64,000 nt of DNA from Shimia abyssi (GCF_003014475.1 NZ_PYGJ01000007.1:62001-126000); one strand, 5' to 3'; positions 35,548 through 45,186 are shown, numbered from the stretch's first letter. Made by a program: numbers and translations. Notes: generated by a model from the letters alone, not told the origin.

Positions 35548-37731
35548 ATGGATCGCGCTGACGTTATTGACGCAGCCTTTCGCGATGGGGTCGCGACGGG
35601 GAATTTGCCGAGCGGCGCCGCTGCGGCGGGGCCGCTGAGCCGCGAGGGGGCGATTGCCATCTTTCGCGCGCAGTGCCTGAGCCGCAATCTGGATCGACGT
35701 TCGCGCAAGATGCAGGCGGCGGGCCAAGGGTACTATACCATTGGCTCGTCCGGGCATGAGGGCATGGCAGGGGTTGCCGCCGCACTGCGCCCGGATGACA
35801 TGGCGTTTCTGCATTATCGGGACGGTGCGTTTCAGACCATGCGATCCAGTCAGGTGCCCGGTGTGACGCCGACATGGGATATGCTGCTGAGCTTTGCCAC
35901 GTCGGTCGAAGACCCGATGTCGGGCGGGCGGCACAAGGTGCTGGGCTCTCGTGCGCTGAATATCCCGCCGCAGACCTCGACCATTGCCAGTCACTTGCCC
36001 AAGGCGGTTGGGACGGCCTATTCCATCGGCTTGGCCAAGCGGCACCGCCCGGAACATGCGGTGCTGGCCGATGACGGGATTGTCATGTGCTCCTTTGGCG
36101 ATGCGTCGTCGAACCATTCGACCGCGCAGGGCGCGATTAATGCGGCGTGCTGGACATCGTATCAGTCGGTACCATTGCCGTTGTTGTTCGTGTGCGAAGA
36201 CAATGGAATTGGTATTTCGGTACGCACTCCGCGTGGATGGGTTGCGGCGAATTACGCGCAAAAGCCGGGGTTGAAGTATTTTCGCGCCAATGGGCTGGAC
36301 CTGTTTGACACGTATCGGGCGGCGCAGGCGGCGGCGGACTATGTGCGCACACAGCGCAAGCCGGCGTTTCTGCATCTGTCGCTGGTGCGTTTGTATGGTC
36401 ATGCCGGTTCGGACATGCAGCAGACCTATCTGGACAAGGACATTTTTGAGGGCTGGGAAGCGGATGATCCGTTGCTGCATTCCGCGCGGTTGCTCATCGA
36501 CAGCGGGGCGTTGAGTGCGGAGGAGGTGCTGGGAATTTATGACGCGGCAGAGGCGCAATGCGCGCGGGTGGCCGAAGAGGTGGTCACACGTCCACGGCTG
36601 AAAACGGCAAACGATGTCATGGCATCCATTGTGCCGCCGAAACGCGCCTGTGCCCCTACAAACGGCCCGTCAGAGGCGGCCCGCGCCGAGGTGTTTGGCG
36701 GCGATCTAAAGGCGATGACAAGTCCGCAGCCCATGTCGCGATTGCTGAATTGGGCGATGAATGATTTGATGCTGGCCCACCCCGAGATCGCCTGTATGGG
36801 CGAGGATGTGGGCCGCAAGGGCGGTGTTTACGGTGTCACACAGAAATTGCAGGCGCGGTTTGGCGAAGACCGGGTGATCGACACACTGTTGGATGAGCAG
36901 TCGATTTTGGGGCTGGCGATGGGCATGGCGCACAATGGGTTTGTGCCAATCCCCGAGGTTCAGTTTTTGGCCTATCTGCACAATGCCGAAGACCAGATCC
37001 GGGGCGAGGCGGCGACGTTGTCGTTCTTTTCCAATGGGCAGTTCACCAATCCGATGGTGCTGCGCATTGCCGGGCTGGGTTATCAAAAAGGGTTTGGCGG
37101 GCATTTCCACAATGACAATTCACTGGGTGTGTTACGCGATATTCCCGGTGTGATCGTGGCGGTGCCGTCGGACGGTGCGGACGGCGCGAGGATGCTGCGG
37201 GAATGCGTGCGGCTGGCGCGCGAGGAGCAGCGGGTTGTCGTGTTTGTCGAGCCGATTGCGCTGTATCCGATGCGGGATTTGCATGGCGACAAGGATGGCG
37301 GCTGGATGCGGACCTATCCCGCCCCGGACGAGCGGATTGGCTTGGGTGAAGTTGGTGTGAGCGGCGACGGGCCGCTGGCGATTGTGACTTATGGCAACGG
37401 GCGTTACCTGTCGGAGCAGGCGGCGCCAATCCTGCGCGAACGGGGCATTGAGACGCGGATTATCGACATCCGCTGGCTGGCACCGTTGCCTGCGGAGGGG
37501 ATCGTCGCAGCGCTGGACGGGGCCGAAAAAGTGCTGGTGGTAGACGAGTGTCGCCGGTCGGGGAATGTGTCCGAAGGGCTGGTCACTCTGCTGAACGAGC
37601 GCTGTGATCTACCGGTGGCGCGATTGGCCGCAGAAGACAGCTTTATTGCCACCGGTCCGGCCTATGCCGCGACCATGCCGTCGCGCGACAGCATCGTGGA
37701 CGCTGTGCACAGCTTTTGGATGGGCGAATGA
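35548..37731 (+). CDS. Fused E1 alpha-beta subunit of a 2-oxoacid dehydrogenase
   Basis: A 727-residue thiamine-diphosphate enzyme joining E1 alpha (about 1-370) and E1 beta (about 390-727). In alpha, YYTIGSSGHEGMAGVAAALRP and the ThDP-binding CSFGDASSNHSTAQGAINAACW (GDG-type motif with GDA) are seen. In beta, GEDVGRKGGVYGVT, DTLLDEQSILGLAMGMA and the C-terminal VLVVDECRRSGNVSEGL are typical of branched-chain E1 beta. It would decarboxylate a 2-oxoacid and load an acyl group on a lipoyl E2 that is not encoded here. Its neighbours gcdH and a FabD-like gene leave the substrate open (2-oxoadipate-like or branched-chain). Confidence 0.88.
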   Translation: MDRADVIDAAFRDGVATGNLPSGAAAAGPLSREGAIAIFRAQCLSRNLDRRSRKMQAAGQGYYTIGSSGHEGMAGVAAALRPDDMAFLHYRDGAFQTMRSSQVPGVTPTWDMLLSFATSVEDPMSGGRHKVLGSRALNIPPQTSTIASHLPKAVGTAYSIGLAKRHRPEHAVLADDGIVMCSFGDASSNHSTAQGAINAACWTSYQSVPLPLLFVCEDNGIGISVRTPRGWVAANYAQKPGLKYFRANGLDLFDTYRAAQAAADYVRTQRKPAFLHLSLVRLYGHAGSDMQQTYLDKDIFEGWEADDPLLHSARLLIDSGALSAEEVLGIYDAAEAQCARVAEEVVTRPRLKTANDVMASIVPPKRACAPTNGPSEAARAEVFGGDLKAMTSPQPMSRLLNWAMNDLMLAHPEIACMGEDVGRKGGVYGVTQKLQARFGEDRVIDTLLDEQSILGLAMGMAHNGFVPIPEVQFLAYLHNAEDQIRGEAATLSFFSNGQFTNPMVLRIAGLGYQKGFGGHFHNDNSLGVLRDIPGVIVAVPSDGADGARMLRECVRLAREEQRVVVFVEPIALYPMRDLHGDKDGGWMRTYPAPDERIGLGEVGVSGDGPLAIVTYGNGRYLSEQAAPILRERGIETRIIDIRWLAPLPAEGIVAALDGAEKVLVVDECRRSGNVSEGLVTLLNERCDLPVARLAAEDSFIATGPAYAATMPSRDSIVDAVHSFWMGE

Positions 37732-38765
37732 CCAAAGAACGTATCGTTGTCGTTGCGCCGGGTCGCGGCACCTATAACAAGGCCGAGCTGGGCGTGATTG
37801 CTCGCCAACATGGCGATAAGGTCGGGTTGTTGGCACAGTTTGATGCGTATCGCGCAGCACTTGGTCAGGAGACGGTGAGCGCGCTGGACGGGGCCGCGCG
37901 CTATGTCGGCTCAAAACACACACGCGGAGACAATGCCTCTGCCTTGATCTACGCCGCGTCGCTGTTTGATTTTTTATCAATCGATCGGGATCGTTACGAG
38001 ATTTTGGCGGTTACTGGCAATTCGATGGGCTGGTACACGGCGCTGGCCTGTGGTGGGGCGCTGGATGCGATGGGCGGGCTGGAGGTGGTGAACACCATGG
38101 GCACGCTGATGCAGGAGCGGCTGATTGGTGGGCAGCTGATCTATCCGTTTGTGGATGAGGATTGGCGCGCGATCCCCGGTGAACGCGCGCGGATCGAGGC
38201 CAAGATGGTCGATATTGACGGGCGCGCGGGGCATGATCTGGCGTTGTCGATCGATCTGGGCGGGATGCTGGTTTTGGCGGGCAATGCCGAGGGGCTGGCC
38301 GCGTATGAACGCGAGATGCCTGTGCGCCAAGAGCGGTTTCCAATGCGATTGCAGAACCACGCGGCGTTTCACACGACCTTGCAGGCACCGGTTGCACAGG
38401 ATGGGCGCGCGCGGCTGCCTGCATCACTGTTTTCGCAGCCAAACGTGGCGTTGATCGACGGGCGCGGCGCGTTATGGCAACCGGGAGCCTGCGATCTGGA
38501 AGCACTGTGGGCTTATACGTTGGGTCATCAGGTGGTGGCGCCGTATGACCTGTCTGCCGCGCTGCGCACGGCGGCGCGCGAGCTGATGCCGGATGCGTTT
38601 GTGGTGCTGGGGCCGGGCACGACGCTGGGCGGGTCTGTGGCGCAGTCACTGATCCGGTGGGGATGGCGTGGCTGGGACGGTAAGCGCGATTTCCAAGTTG
38701 CGCAGTCCGAGGCGGTGCGGCTGCGGTCTATGGGGATTGCTGAACAGCGGGCATTGGTGGTGTGA
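37728..38765 (+). CDS. FabD-like acyltransferase ([ACP] S-malonyltransferase family)
   Basis: A 345-residue protein with the malonyl-CoA:ACP transacylase layout. PGRGTYNKAELGVI replaces the usual PGQGSQ start, the nucleophile elbow is VTGNSMGWYTALACGGAL, and the active histidine is in HAAFHTTLQAPV. The start ATG overlaps the E1 stop (ATGA), so translation is coupled. A second FabD away from the fatty-acid cluster and tied to an E1 gene suggests acyl transfer in the same pathway rather than housekeeping lipid synthesis. Substrate not readable. Confidence 0.78.
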   Translation: MTKERIVVVAPGRGTYNKAELGVIARQHGDKVGLLAQFDAYRAALGQETVSALDGAARYVGSKHTRGDNASALIYAASLFDFLSIDRDRYEILAVTGNSMGWYTALACGGALDAMGGLEVVNTMGTLMQERLIGGQLIYPFVDEDWRAIPGERARIEAKMVDIDGRAGHDLALSIDLGGMLVLAGNAEGLAAYEREMPVRQERFPMRLQNHAAFHTTLQAPVAQDGRARLPASLFSQPNVALIDGRGALWQPGACDLEALWAYTLGHQVVAPYDLSAALRTAARELMPDAFVVLGPGTTLGGSVAQSLIRWGWRGWDGKRDFQVAQSEAVRLRSMGIAEQRALVV

Positions 38766-38932
38766 ACCCGGCCATTTTAGTGCGTTGCGCACACTCTGTC
38801 GTGCCGGGACAATCCCGCGTATTTTGAGACTTTTGCTTTTTGGCTGCGTTTGCCCCTGTCCGGTGATGCGGGCGCTTGAACCCCGGTGGACAATCGCGAT
38901 ACCATCGGGTCGAGCAATAAGGAAAATCACTA

Positions 38933-39970
38933 GTGTCCAACGATAATCGCTCTCTGACCCTGCGCGACGTTTCCGAAGCTTCTGGGGTATCCGAAATGAC
39001 TGTCAGCCGAGTTCTCCGCAATCGTGGGGACGTTTCGGAGGCGACGCGCGAACGGGTGTTGGCGGCGGCCAAGGAGCTGGGTTACGTGCCCAACAAGATC
39101 GCCGGGGCATTGGCAAGCCAGCGGGTGAACCTGGTGGCAGTGATCATTCCATCGCTGTCCAACATGGTGTTTCCCGAGGTGCTGACCGGGATTAGCCAAA
39201 TTTTGGAAGACACGGAGCTGCAACCGGTGGTTGGTGTCACCGATTACCTGCCTGAGAAGGAGGAAAAAGTGCTCTATGAGATGCTGTCATGGCGTCCGTC
39301 AGGCGTGATCATCGCCGGGCTGGAGCATACCGATGCAGCACGTGCGATGCTGAATGCGAGCGGCATTCCGGTGGTGGAGATCATGGATACGGATGGCGAA
39401 CCGGTGGATGCGATGGTGGGCATTTCGCACCGCCGCGCCGGGCACGAGATGGCGGCGGCCATTCTGGAAGCGGGTTATCGCAATATCGCGTTTCTGGGCA
39501 CCAAGATGCCGCTGGATCACCGCGCACGCAAACGGTTTGAGGGTTTTACCGAAACACTGGCCAAGGGTGGCGTTGAGGTGGTGGAGCGCGAGTTTTATTC
39601 CGGCGGGTCGGCGCTGGCCAAAGGGCGCGAGATGACCAAGGCGGTTCTGGATCGCAACCCGGATGTTGATTTCATGTATTTCTCTAACGACATGATCGGG
39701 GCCGGTGGCATGTTGTATCTGCTGGAGCAAGGCATTGATGTGCCTGGAAAAATCGGGCTGGCCGGATTCAACGGGGTCGAGCTGTTGCAGGGGTTGCCGC
39801 GAAAGTTGGCGACGATGGATGCCTGTCGGTTGGAGATTGGCAAGATTGCCGCCGAGATCATCGCCAAACGTGTGACTGGCGACGATAGCAACGCGGCGGT
39901 GACGCTGACGCCGAAGATCACCTTTGGGGATACGCTGCTGCGGGATCCGAGCACGTCCGGCGAGGGTTGA
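38933..39970 (+). CDS. LacI-family transcriptional regulator
   Basis: A 345-residue LacI/GalR-type regulator. The helix-turn-helix is LRDVSEASGVSEMTVSRVLR, the hinge helix is NKIAGALASQ, and the sugar-binding-like core has AVIIPSLSNMVFPEVL and DFMYFSNDMIGAGGMLYLLEQG. The closest general type is the gluconate regulator GntR of the LacI class. The start is GTG 38933 after AAGGAAAA. No sugar genes are adjacent, so its target is probably elsewhere or the upstream operon. A terminator follows at 39981. Confidence 0.88.
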   Translation: MSNDNRSLTLRDVSEASGVSEMTVSRVLRNRGDVSEATRERVLAAAKELGYVPNKIAGALASQRVNLVAVIIPSLSNMVFPEVLTGISQILEDTELQPVVGVTDYLPEKEEKVLYEMLSWRPSGVIIAGLEHTDAARAMLNASGIPVVEIMDTDGEPVDAMVGISHRRAGHEMAAAILEAGYRNIAFLGTKMPLDHRARKRFEGFTETLAKGGVEVVEREFYSGGSALAKGREMTKAVLDRNPDVDFMYFSNDMIGAGGMLYLLEQGIDVPGKIGLAGFNGVELLQGLPRKLATMDACRLEIGKIAAEIIAKRVTGDDSNAAVTLTPKITFGDTLLRDPSTSGEG

Positions 39971-39980
39971 CGCCCTGTTG

Positions 39981-40002
39981 GAGGGGGCCAGCCCCCTCTT
40001 TT
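39981..40002 (+). terminator. Intrinsic terminator after the LacI-family gene
   Basis: GAGGGGGC and GCCCCCTC arms with a two-base loop (39981-39998), followed by TTTT. It is also the first hairpin of the GC-rich double-hairpin repeat. Confidence 0.75.
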
Positions 40003-40035
40003 GCCAATTCGGCAAAATTCACCCCCGAAGTATTT
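39981..40035. repeat. GC-rich double-hairpin intergenic repeat (copy 2)
   Basis: GAGGGGGCCAGCCCCCTC, then a second hairpin TTTTGCC/GGCAAAA (39999-40017), then CACCCCCGAAGTATTT. The order of parts matches copy 1 at 19666-19712, while the second stem differs in sequence. Confidence 0.5.
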
Positions 40036-40092
40036 CTGGCAAGATGAAGGGGTTTGGTGCGCGCGTGGACAGGTTTGCGGTGTTAGCCGTGA

Positions 40093-41019
40093 TTATTTGT
40101 TTTGGTATTTGGCGATACGCGCCTCGGCCGCGCGCAGGGCTTTGCGGAAGTTTGGGCCACCGCGGCGGGCCAGCACCGCGCGGCAATAGCGCGCCAGCAT
40201 TTTGGGGCGGCGCATTTTTTCCAGCGTGGCCAGCATTTCTTTTTGGTAACGTGGATTTTCGCGGCGGCGACGCAGCAATGTGTAGAATTCATGTGGCGTG
40301 AGAGTGCCAGCAACGCAGCCTTCTATCACCGGTTTCAGCACCCCGATTTGCAGCCAGAGTGACGCAATACGGTGGCCCATGAAACGGCAGCGGTATTTCT
40401 GGACATTGTCGCCGTGGAACAGGGCCGCGTGCATGGCATCAAGCGGCGCGCGCGGGTCGTAAAAGACATGCACCGCCTGAGCGGAGGCGACCATATCGGG
40501 CGCGTAGCCGTAGCGGTCATGGAAATTGCGACGCCATGCCTTGCGATAGCGGGTTTCCCAGCTGGCAACCTCGCGATCCAGCGTAGCCTGAGGTGAGATG
40601 CAGATCACGGTGGCGCCAGGGGCCGCAGAAGAGAACACCGCCGATGCATAGGCCCCCATCGAGGCGCCGTAGAAGATGACGTTCTGGAAGCGGTCAAAGA
40701 AACCTTCGTCGCGCAAACGGTCAAAGAAATCATGCACATCTGTGTCGCGATACCAGCTCCAGTTATGGGCCATCATGCCCAGCATGGACCAGCCGCGCGA
40801 GGTGACAAAATCATAACCCCACGGCATTCGGTCTTCGGCGCGTTCATAAACGTGGTCGAGGTTTTCAAACGTCACGATCAGCGTATCGCCGCGTTCGACG
40901 TAGAGCGCGGTGTGCTCTTTGCCCAGCGCTTCGTAAAACCCTTCGGCGGCGCCGATTTTTTGCAGGTTGGCCTGCCATTCGGTTTGGGTTTGCGCCTCTG
41001 CGTGGTCCTTCATGGTCAT
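40093..41019 (-). CDS. Alpha/beta-hydrolase-like protein of a surface-glycan cluster
   Basis: A 308-residue cytoplasmic protein. TLIVTFENLDHVYERAEDRMPWGYDF opens a hydrolase-like fold, and NVIFYGASMGAYASAVFS contains a G-x-S-x-G nucleophile elbow. The C-terminus is very basic. Similar Roseobacter proteins have carried unreliable names; I would not assign a reaction. The start codon overlaps the sulfotransferase stop (ATGA), so it is translated with it and likely serves the same glycan pathway. Confidence 0.65.
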   Translation of the reverse strand: MTMKDHAEAQTQTEWQANLQKIGAAEGFYEALGKEHTALYVERGDTLIVTFENLDHVYERAEDRMPWGYDFVTSRGWSMLGMMAHNWSWYRDTDVHDFFDRLRDEGFFDRFQNVIFYGASMGAYASAVFSSAAPGATVICISPQATLDREVASWETRYRKAWRRNFHDRYGYAPDMVASAQAVHVFYDPRAPLDAMHAALFHGDNVQKYRCRFMGHRIASLWLQIGVLKPVIEGCVAGTLTPHEFYTLLRRRRENPRYQKEMLATLEKMRRPKMLARYCRAVLARRGGPNFRKALRAAEARIAKYQNK

Positions 41020-41777
41020 GCGGCCTGTGAGAGTTTCTGGCGGACGTCGTGGTACATTTCGAAGTCCGGGCCAAAGGCGGTTTCGATATTACGTCGGTCT
41101 GAGGGGGTCATGCCCTCAATCAGCTCGGCGCTTTTGGATTTATGGCCCAGCGAGGTGCGGGTGTCTTGCACCTGTGGGCGATCGACCTTGAAGATATGGC
41201 GCACGATACGGTTCAGCGCGCCGTCAAGATCGGCCATGTCGCCGACAAAATCGTAGTTGATGAAATCATAGGACACCTCAAGCCGTTGGCTGCGCCAGTG
41301 GCGGTCAACATCGCGCGCGCCGGGATCCTGGGCCATGATGTCGAGGAATTGGGACAGGGACATGTCGCTGTTTACCGGTCGTTTAAGATAGCGCATCAGT
41401 TTGGTTTTTTGTTTGTCGCCCTTGACGATCTTGTCGGCAAAGGACGAGACGGTGCGCGCGACGGGTTCGCGGATGATGGTAAAGCGATAGACCCGGCGGT
41501 CGGCCAGCGCCTCGAGCACCTGCGCCATTTTAAGGCCGCGCGGACCGGTCAGAAGCAGCGTGTTGGGCGGGGTGTGCACGGTGTTCATGTCGATACTACC
41601 CGTGCCCTCGCCCTTTTGATCCAGAAGGTTGGCCATCAACGTGGCGAGTACAGTTGTGCAGGCGGCCTTGTGGTTTTTCATGTAGAGAAACGGGGCACCA
41701 AAGACGGGTATGTTGACCAGTTGCAGAAAGTGGCGCTGGTTTGGGTAATTGTCGAGAATGCGCGGGCGATAGTCCAT
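41016..41777 (-). CDS. Sulfotransferase family protein
   Basis: A 253-residue protein with the two PAPS-binding signatures of the carbohydrate sulfotransferase family: the 5'-phosphosulfate loop in YMKNHKAACTTVLATL near residue 33, and the 3'-phosphate site in YRFTIIREPVARTVSSFAD near residue 100. It would move sulfate from PAPS to a sugar or other hydroxyl group. No signal peptide is seen. It lies one base after the upstream glycosyltransferase stop, so the two are tightly linked, which supports sulfation of a glycan. Confidence 0.82.
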   Translation of the reverse strand: MDYRPRILDNYPNQRHFLQLVNIPVFGAPFLYMKNHKAACTTVLATLMANLLDQKGEGTGSIDMNTVHTPPNTLLLTGPRGLKMAQVLEALADRRVYRFTIIREPVARTVSSFADKIVKGDKQKTKLMRYLKRPVNSDMSLSQFLDIMAQDPGARDVDRHWRSQRLEVSYDFINYDFVGDMADLDGALNRIVRHIFKVDRPQVQDTRTSLGHKSKSAELIEGMTPSDRRNIETAFGPDFEMYHDVRQKLSQAA

Positions 41778-41778
41778 T

Positions 41779-42786
41779 TCAACCCTCGTGAAACAGGGTT
41801 GGGGCCGATTGGATCAGGCGGTCACGGCATTCCTTGATAAAACTTTTGTCGACAAGGTAATCGCGGGAGATTTTGGTGATCGAAGATTCGCCTTTAAGGG
41901 ATTCAATCGCGATTTTGGCGCGAAAGTCGGGATCATTGACCGGCGCCTTGTTCTTGACGATCCGGGCCGGGATTGGGGCCGCGTCCGGGTCGATGTCGTG
42001 TTTGAGCATGACGTTATGCATGTAAGAGCCGCGTCGGGGGCGGTTGTTTTCCTTTTCCTCAAGGCGTGGTTTCATGCGCCGCGCCCAGAAATGCACTCCG
42101 CGCGTGTCCTCGGTGAACCAGTCTTTTTCAAGGTAAAACCGGCTTTGGAACATCTTATTGCGATCCTTGAACGACACCGGATAGAAGGCCGGGATTGGCT
42201 CGGCGTATTTGATTTCGCCGGATTCCTTGAGGAAATGCGTCACAGCCGCCGGGCCAGTGAAGCCCCAGTTCTGGGCGGTCATGTGCACGGGTTTTCCGGC
42301 GTCTTTCTCGGCCTGAAGCTCGGCCTTTTGCCACGGGCGCAGCCATGGGCCGATGGCGTATTCATCCTTGAAAAACTCCAGCATGGCGTTCAACGCCCTT
42401 GAGGTTTTGGGCAAGCCGAGGACGGCGTTACAGACCAGCCCCTCTTTCTCCCAGCCGAACACGGATTTGCGACTATAGTTAAAAGGTTTGTGGCAGTAGA
42501 TATCGGCGTCGACCCAGATCTTGTCGGTCTTTTTGAGCATATTGAGCCGCCACAGATCGGCATGGATTGCCGGGCTGCCGGTGCGGACATGGCGATACAT
42601 TGGGTCAGCAGGAAAAATCTCGGCGGCGTCTGCGGTATGAACACCGTCGGGGACGTTTGGGATTTCGTCGTAGCTGTAAAGGGTGGTGTGGTGACCCGCG
42701 TCGGCAAAGCTTTTGAGGCAGAGCTGTTCCAGCCAGCTTAACTGGCCACCGATCCAGAGCGATGCAATCTCGGGGAGTTTGGCCAT
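41779..42786 (-). CDS. Glycosyltransferase with DxD motif (GT32-like)
   Basis: A 335-residue protein of the type that reads nucleotide sugars through a DxD motif: HADLWRLNMLKKTDKIWVDADIYC, followed by NAVLGLPKTSRALNAML and a substrate loop NWGFTGPAAVTHFL. SLWIGGQLSWLEQLCLKSF at the N-terminus is common to capsule-type transferases of this class. The donor and acceptor are unknown. The start ATG 42786 follows AGGTGAC. It is adjacent to the sulfotransferase and 99 bp after the large glycosyltransferase. Confidence 0.75.
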   Translation of the reverse strand: MAKLPEIASLWIGGQLSWLEQLCLKSFADAGHHTTLYSYDEIPNVPDGVHTADAAEIFPADPMYRHVRTGSPAIHADLWRLNMLKKTDKIWVDADIYCHKPFNYSRKSVFGWEKEGLVCNAVLGLPKTSRALNAMLEFFKDEYAIGPWLRPWQKAELQAEKDAGKPVHMTAQNWGFTGPAAVTHFLKESGEIKYAEPIPAFYPVSFKDRNKMFQSRFYLEKDWFTEDTRGVHFWARRMKPRLEEKENNRPRRGSYMHNVMLKHDIDPDAAPIPARIVKNKAPVNDPDFRAKIAIESLKGESSITKISRDYLVDKSFIKECRDRLIQSAPTLFHEG

Positions 42787-42885
42787 GTCACCTGCCCTTT
42801 TGTTCTGGATTTGCAAACAGTTTACCCATTTTTGTGGCGTTTGTCTCTGAATTTTCAGTTAATCGCAATGTCAGTTTCGCGCGGG

Positions 42886-45141
42886 TCAATGGGCCGTCTC
42901 CTGCTTGTCGACGGTAAAGAAGAAGTCATCCGGTAATTCGCGTTCTGTGAGCCAATCGGGGATCACCTCGGGGCCGGCAAGGAACACGTTTGCGCCGAAA
43001 TGCGGGTGCAACCGCGCGAGGCGTTGCATGCGGTGGCCGGTCAGTTCTTTGTAAAAGCTGGCGTAATTGTCGGTCTCTTTCAGTGCGTCAATTTTGGCGC
43101 GGTGCCGATCAACCGAAAAGGCGTGCGCCTCGGCAATTTCGGGATCGGAAAGGAGCCGGTCTTTCTCGGCCTGCATGGCGGGGATCATGCGCTGGATCGA
43201 GGTGTCCTGATCCACATTGTTGTTCATGCGGAACCAGTAGGCCAACCCCTGATCGCGGTCGACGTGGTTAACGCGGCCCCGGTCGCGTTTTACCAGAAAA
43301 CTTTCGGCGGAGCGCACGGCGTAGTGGTTGAGCTGGACCATGTCATAGCCAACTGTCGAAGAGGTCGAGCGCCACGCGTTGCGGTACATATCCTTGGGCA
43401 GTGGCGCACCAGAGCCATTGACCCAGTTGATTTCGTTCCACAGTTGCGGGTTCAGCCCTTTGGGGCGGTGCACGCCCAGTTTCTTGAACAGGCCGACATT
43501 GCGGAACAGGGTTTTAAAGCCCCAGGCCTGATGCGGTTTGCGGGTGATTTCCGGGGCGCAGCGGGTGAATTGGGCCATGAGCGGATCGTCGGTGTATTCG
43601 TGCACGTCCGAGTTGCCAAACAGCCGCCACGTGCAGGAGATCAGGTTGGCATCAGGCACTGCATCGAACAATGCCGTGACGGTGCCGTCGCCCACCTTGA
43701 TATTGATGAATTCGTCTACGTCCATCGAGATCACCCAATCGGCGTATTTGATCACCTCTTCCTTTTCCCCGGCTTGCAGCGCGGCGTGTTGCGGTTTGAG
43801 GCCGGTGCCCTCGAACGGGTTTTCACGGTGCTGGACGTAGCCCTTTTTCTGGAGCAATTGCAGGAAGATGTCGGTGCCGTCGTTGCAATCGTTGGTATAA
43901 ACCAGCACGTCCTTGACCCCGATGGCGCGGTGATAGGCGAGCCATTCGAGGATAAATGGCCCCTCGTTTTTCATGCAGGTAATGATGGCGACATCATTGC
44001 TGTCTGAGGACATTTCCGGCGCGGCGATTTCGGGCATGCGCAGCGCTTTGTGATCAAAAACGTTTGTGGCCATGTCGAGCAGAGTTGCATCTTCGATCAG
44101 CGAGGTTTTGGGCACGATCTTGGACACGGAGTCGGCGGGGTGGCGCAGGCCCATGCAGCGGTAGAATTGCACCCATTCGTCCGGTTCTGGAGAGGCCGAG
44201 ACAATACGCACCATGCGCCAGACGGTGTTAGGGCCGGTGCGGGACGGCGCGACACACCAGCGTTTGCGCAGTTTGGTGGCATCAAACTGGACGCAGATAT
44301 GGTCGCCATGGGCGGCGGCGTCGCCTTTTCGCACGCGCCACGGGTAACAATTGCGCCCTGCCAGCACGACAGAGCCGGTGGCGGATTTGACCGCGGCGTC
44401 GAATACAGTGCGCCCTTTGACGCCCGCGCCGGTGATGTCGGTCAACAGATCGGACACCTCTAACAGGGCAACAGCGCGTGCCGTGTCGAGAAAGCGGCGG
44501 CGCATGAGTTCGAAGAGCTGTAATTCGCCCAAGGGGGCGTCCCATGGTGCGGGTTCGGGGATGTCCATCCGATCTTTGCCTGGCGCGTCGGGGGCGTTGA
44601 AAGGGTGCGCTTCGGCGGGGAGGTCGGCCTGGCCCAGCGGCATGTCGGAATGGACATGCACCAGTTGTTTCAGCCCGTTGATTTCCTTGGCCCCTTTTTT
44701 CAGTTTGCGAGCAAATTTGGCGGCCTCGTCCGGACGGGCGCGATCAACGATCAGCGCGGCTTGCAACGCATGGTGACGCACGTGGTAGCGCAGCCAGTCA
44801 AGTACGGCGGACACAGGTTCGCCATTGCGAAAGGCCAGCGCGGTGTTCAACCTGTCAAACAGGTCGGTCTGGGCCGGGGTTGGGACCAGCTGACAGGGCG
44901 TGCCGCCCAAAGTCAGTTCGGGCGCGGCGCTGGTATAGTGCAAATCAGCGATCAGGCCATTACCCACGCTGCGCAGATTTTCGAGCCGCGTGTCATTTGC
45001 GGCCTCAACACTTTCAGGCGGGGTGTCCGTGGCGAGATACGCGTAGGCGTGGCCCGGCGCGACCGCGACCGTGTCGATCACGCAGATATCGGCGATCTCC
45101 TGATGCGTCAAAAGGATCGTCTGAAAGCCGGGTTTGCCCAT
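42886..45141 (-). CDS. Large two-part glycosyltransferase (family 2 domain at the C-terminus)
   Basis: A 751-residue protein. Residues about 1-370 are unrecognised (they include YHVRHHALQAALIVDRARPD). Residues about 375-700 are a family 2-type glycosyltransferase: AIITCMKNEGPFILEWLAYH, VLVYTNDCNDGTDIFLQ and the metal-site DWVISMDVDEFINI (DVD). The C-terminal domain is paralogous to the next protein in the cluster. No signal peptide or membrane segment is seen. The substrate is unknown; the neighbours suggest surface glycan assembly. Confidence 0.78.
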   Translation of the reverse strand: MGKPGFQTILLTHQEIADICVIDTVAVAPGHAYAYLATDTPPESVEAANDTRLENLRSVGNGLIADLHYTSAAPELTLGGTPCQLVPTPAQTDLFDRLNTALAFRNGEPVSAVLDWLRYHVRHHALQAALIVDRARPDEAAKFARKLKKGAKEINGLKQLVHVHSDMPLGQADLPAEAHPFNAPDAPGKDRMDIPEPAPWDAPLGELQLFELMRRRFLDTARAVALLEVSDLLTDITGAGVKGRTVFDAAVKSATGSVVLAGRNCYPWRVRKGDAAAHGDHICVQFDATKLRKRWCVAPSRTGPNTVWRMVRIVSASPEPDEWVQFYRCMGLRHPADSVSKIVPKTSLIEDATLLDMATNVFDHKALRMPEIAAPEMSSDSNDVAIITCMKNEGPFILEWLAYHRAIGVKDVLVYTNDCNDGTDIFLQLLQKKGYVQHRENPFEGTGLKPQHAALQAGEKEEVIKYADWVISMDVDEFINIKVGDGTVTALFDAVPDANLISCTWRLFGNSDVHEYTDDPLMAQFTRCAPEITRKPHQAWGFKTLFRNVGLFKKLGVHRPKGLNPQLWNEINWVNGSGAPLPKDMYRNAWRSTSSTVGYDMVQLNHYAVRSAESFLVKRDRGRVNHVDRDQGLAYWFRMNNNVDQDTSIQRMIPAMQAEKDRLLSDPEIAEAHAFSVDRHRAKIDALKETDNYASFYKELTGHRMQRLARLHPHFGANVFLAGPEVIPDWLTERELPDDFFFTVDKQETAH

Positions 45142-45186
45142 CCGTTATTGTGTCCTGCTATTGCCTGCTCTTGGCCCCGGCCTTGG

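Noticed and set aside
35476..36558. A 360-residue minus-strand frame antisense to the fused E1 gene
   Set aside because: It is Arg/His-rich without domains, while the plus strand encodes an unmistakable E1.
42990..44007. Long plus-strand frames opposite the 751-residue glycosyltransferase (and a similar one at 44605-45999)
   Set aside because: They are mirror readings of a protein with clear glycosyltransferase motifs; no motifs of their own.
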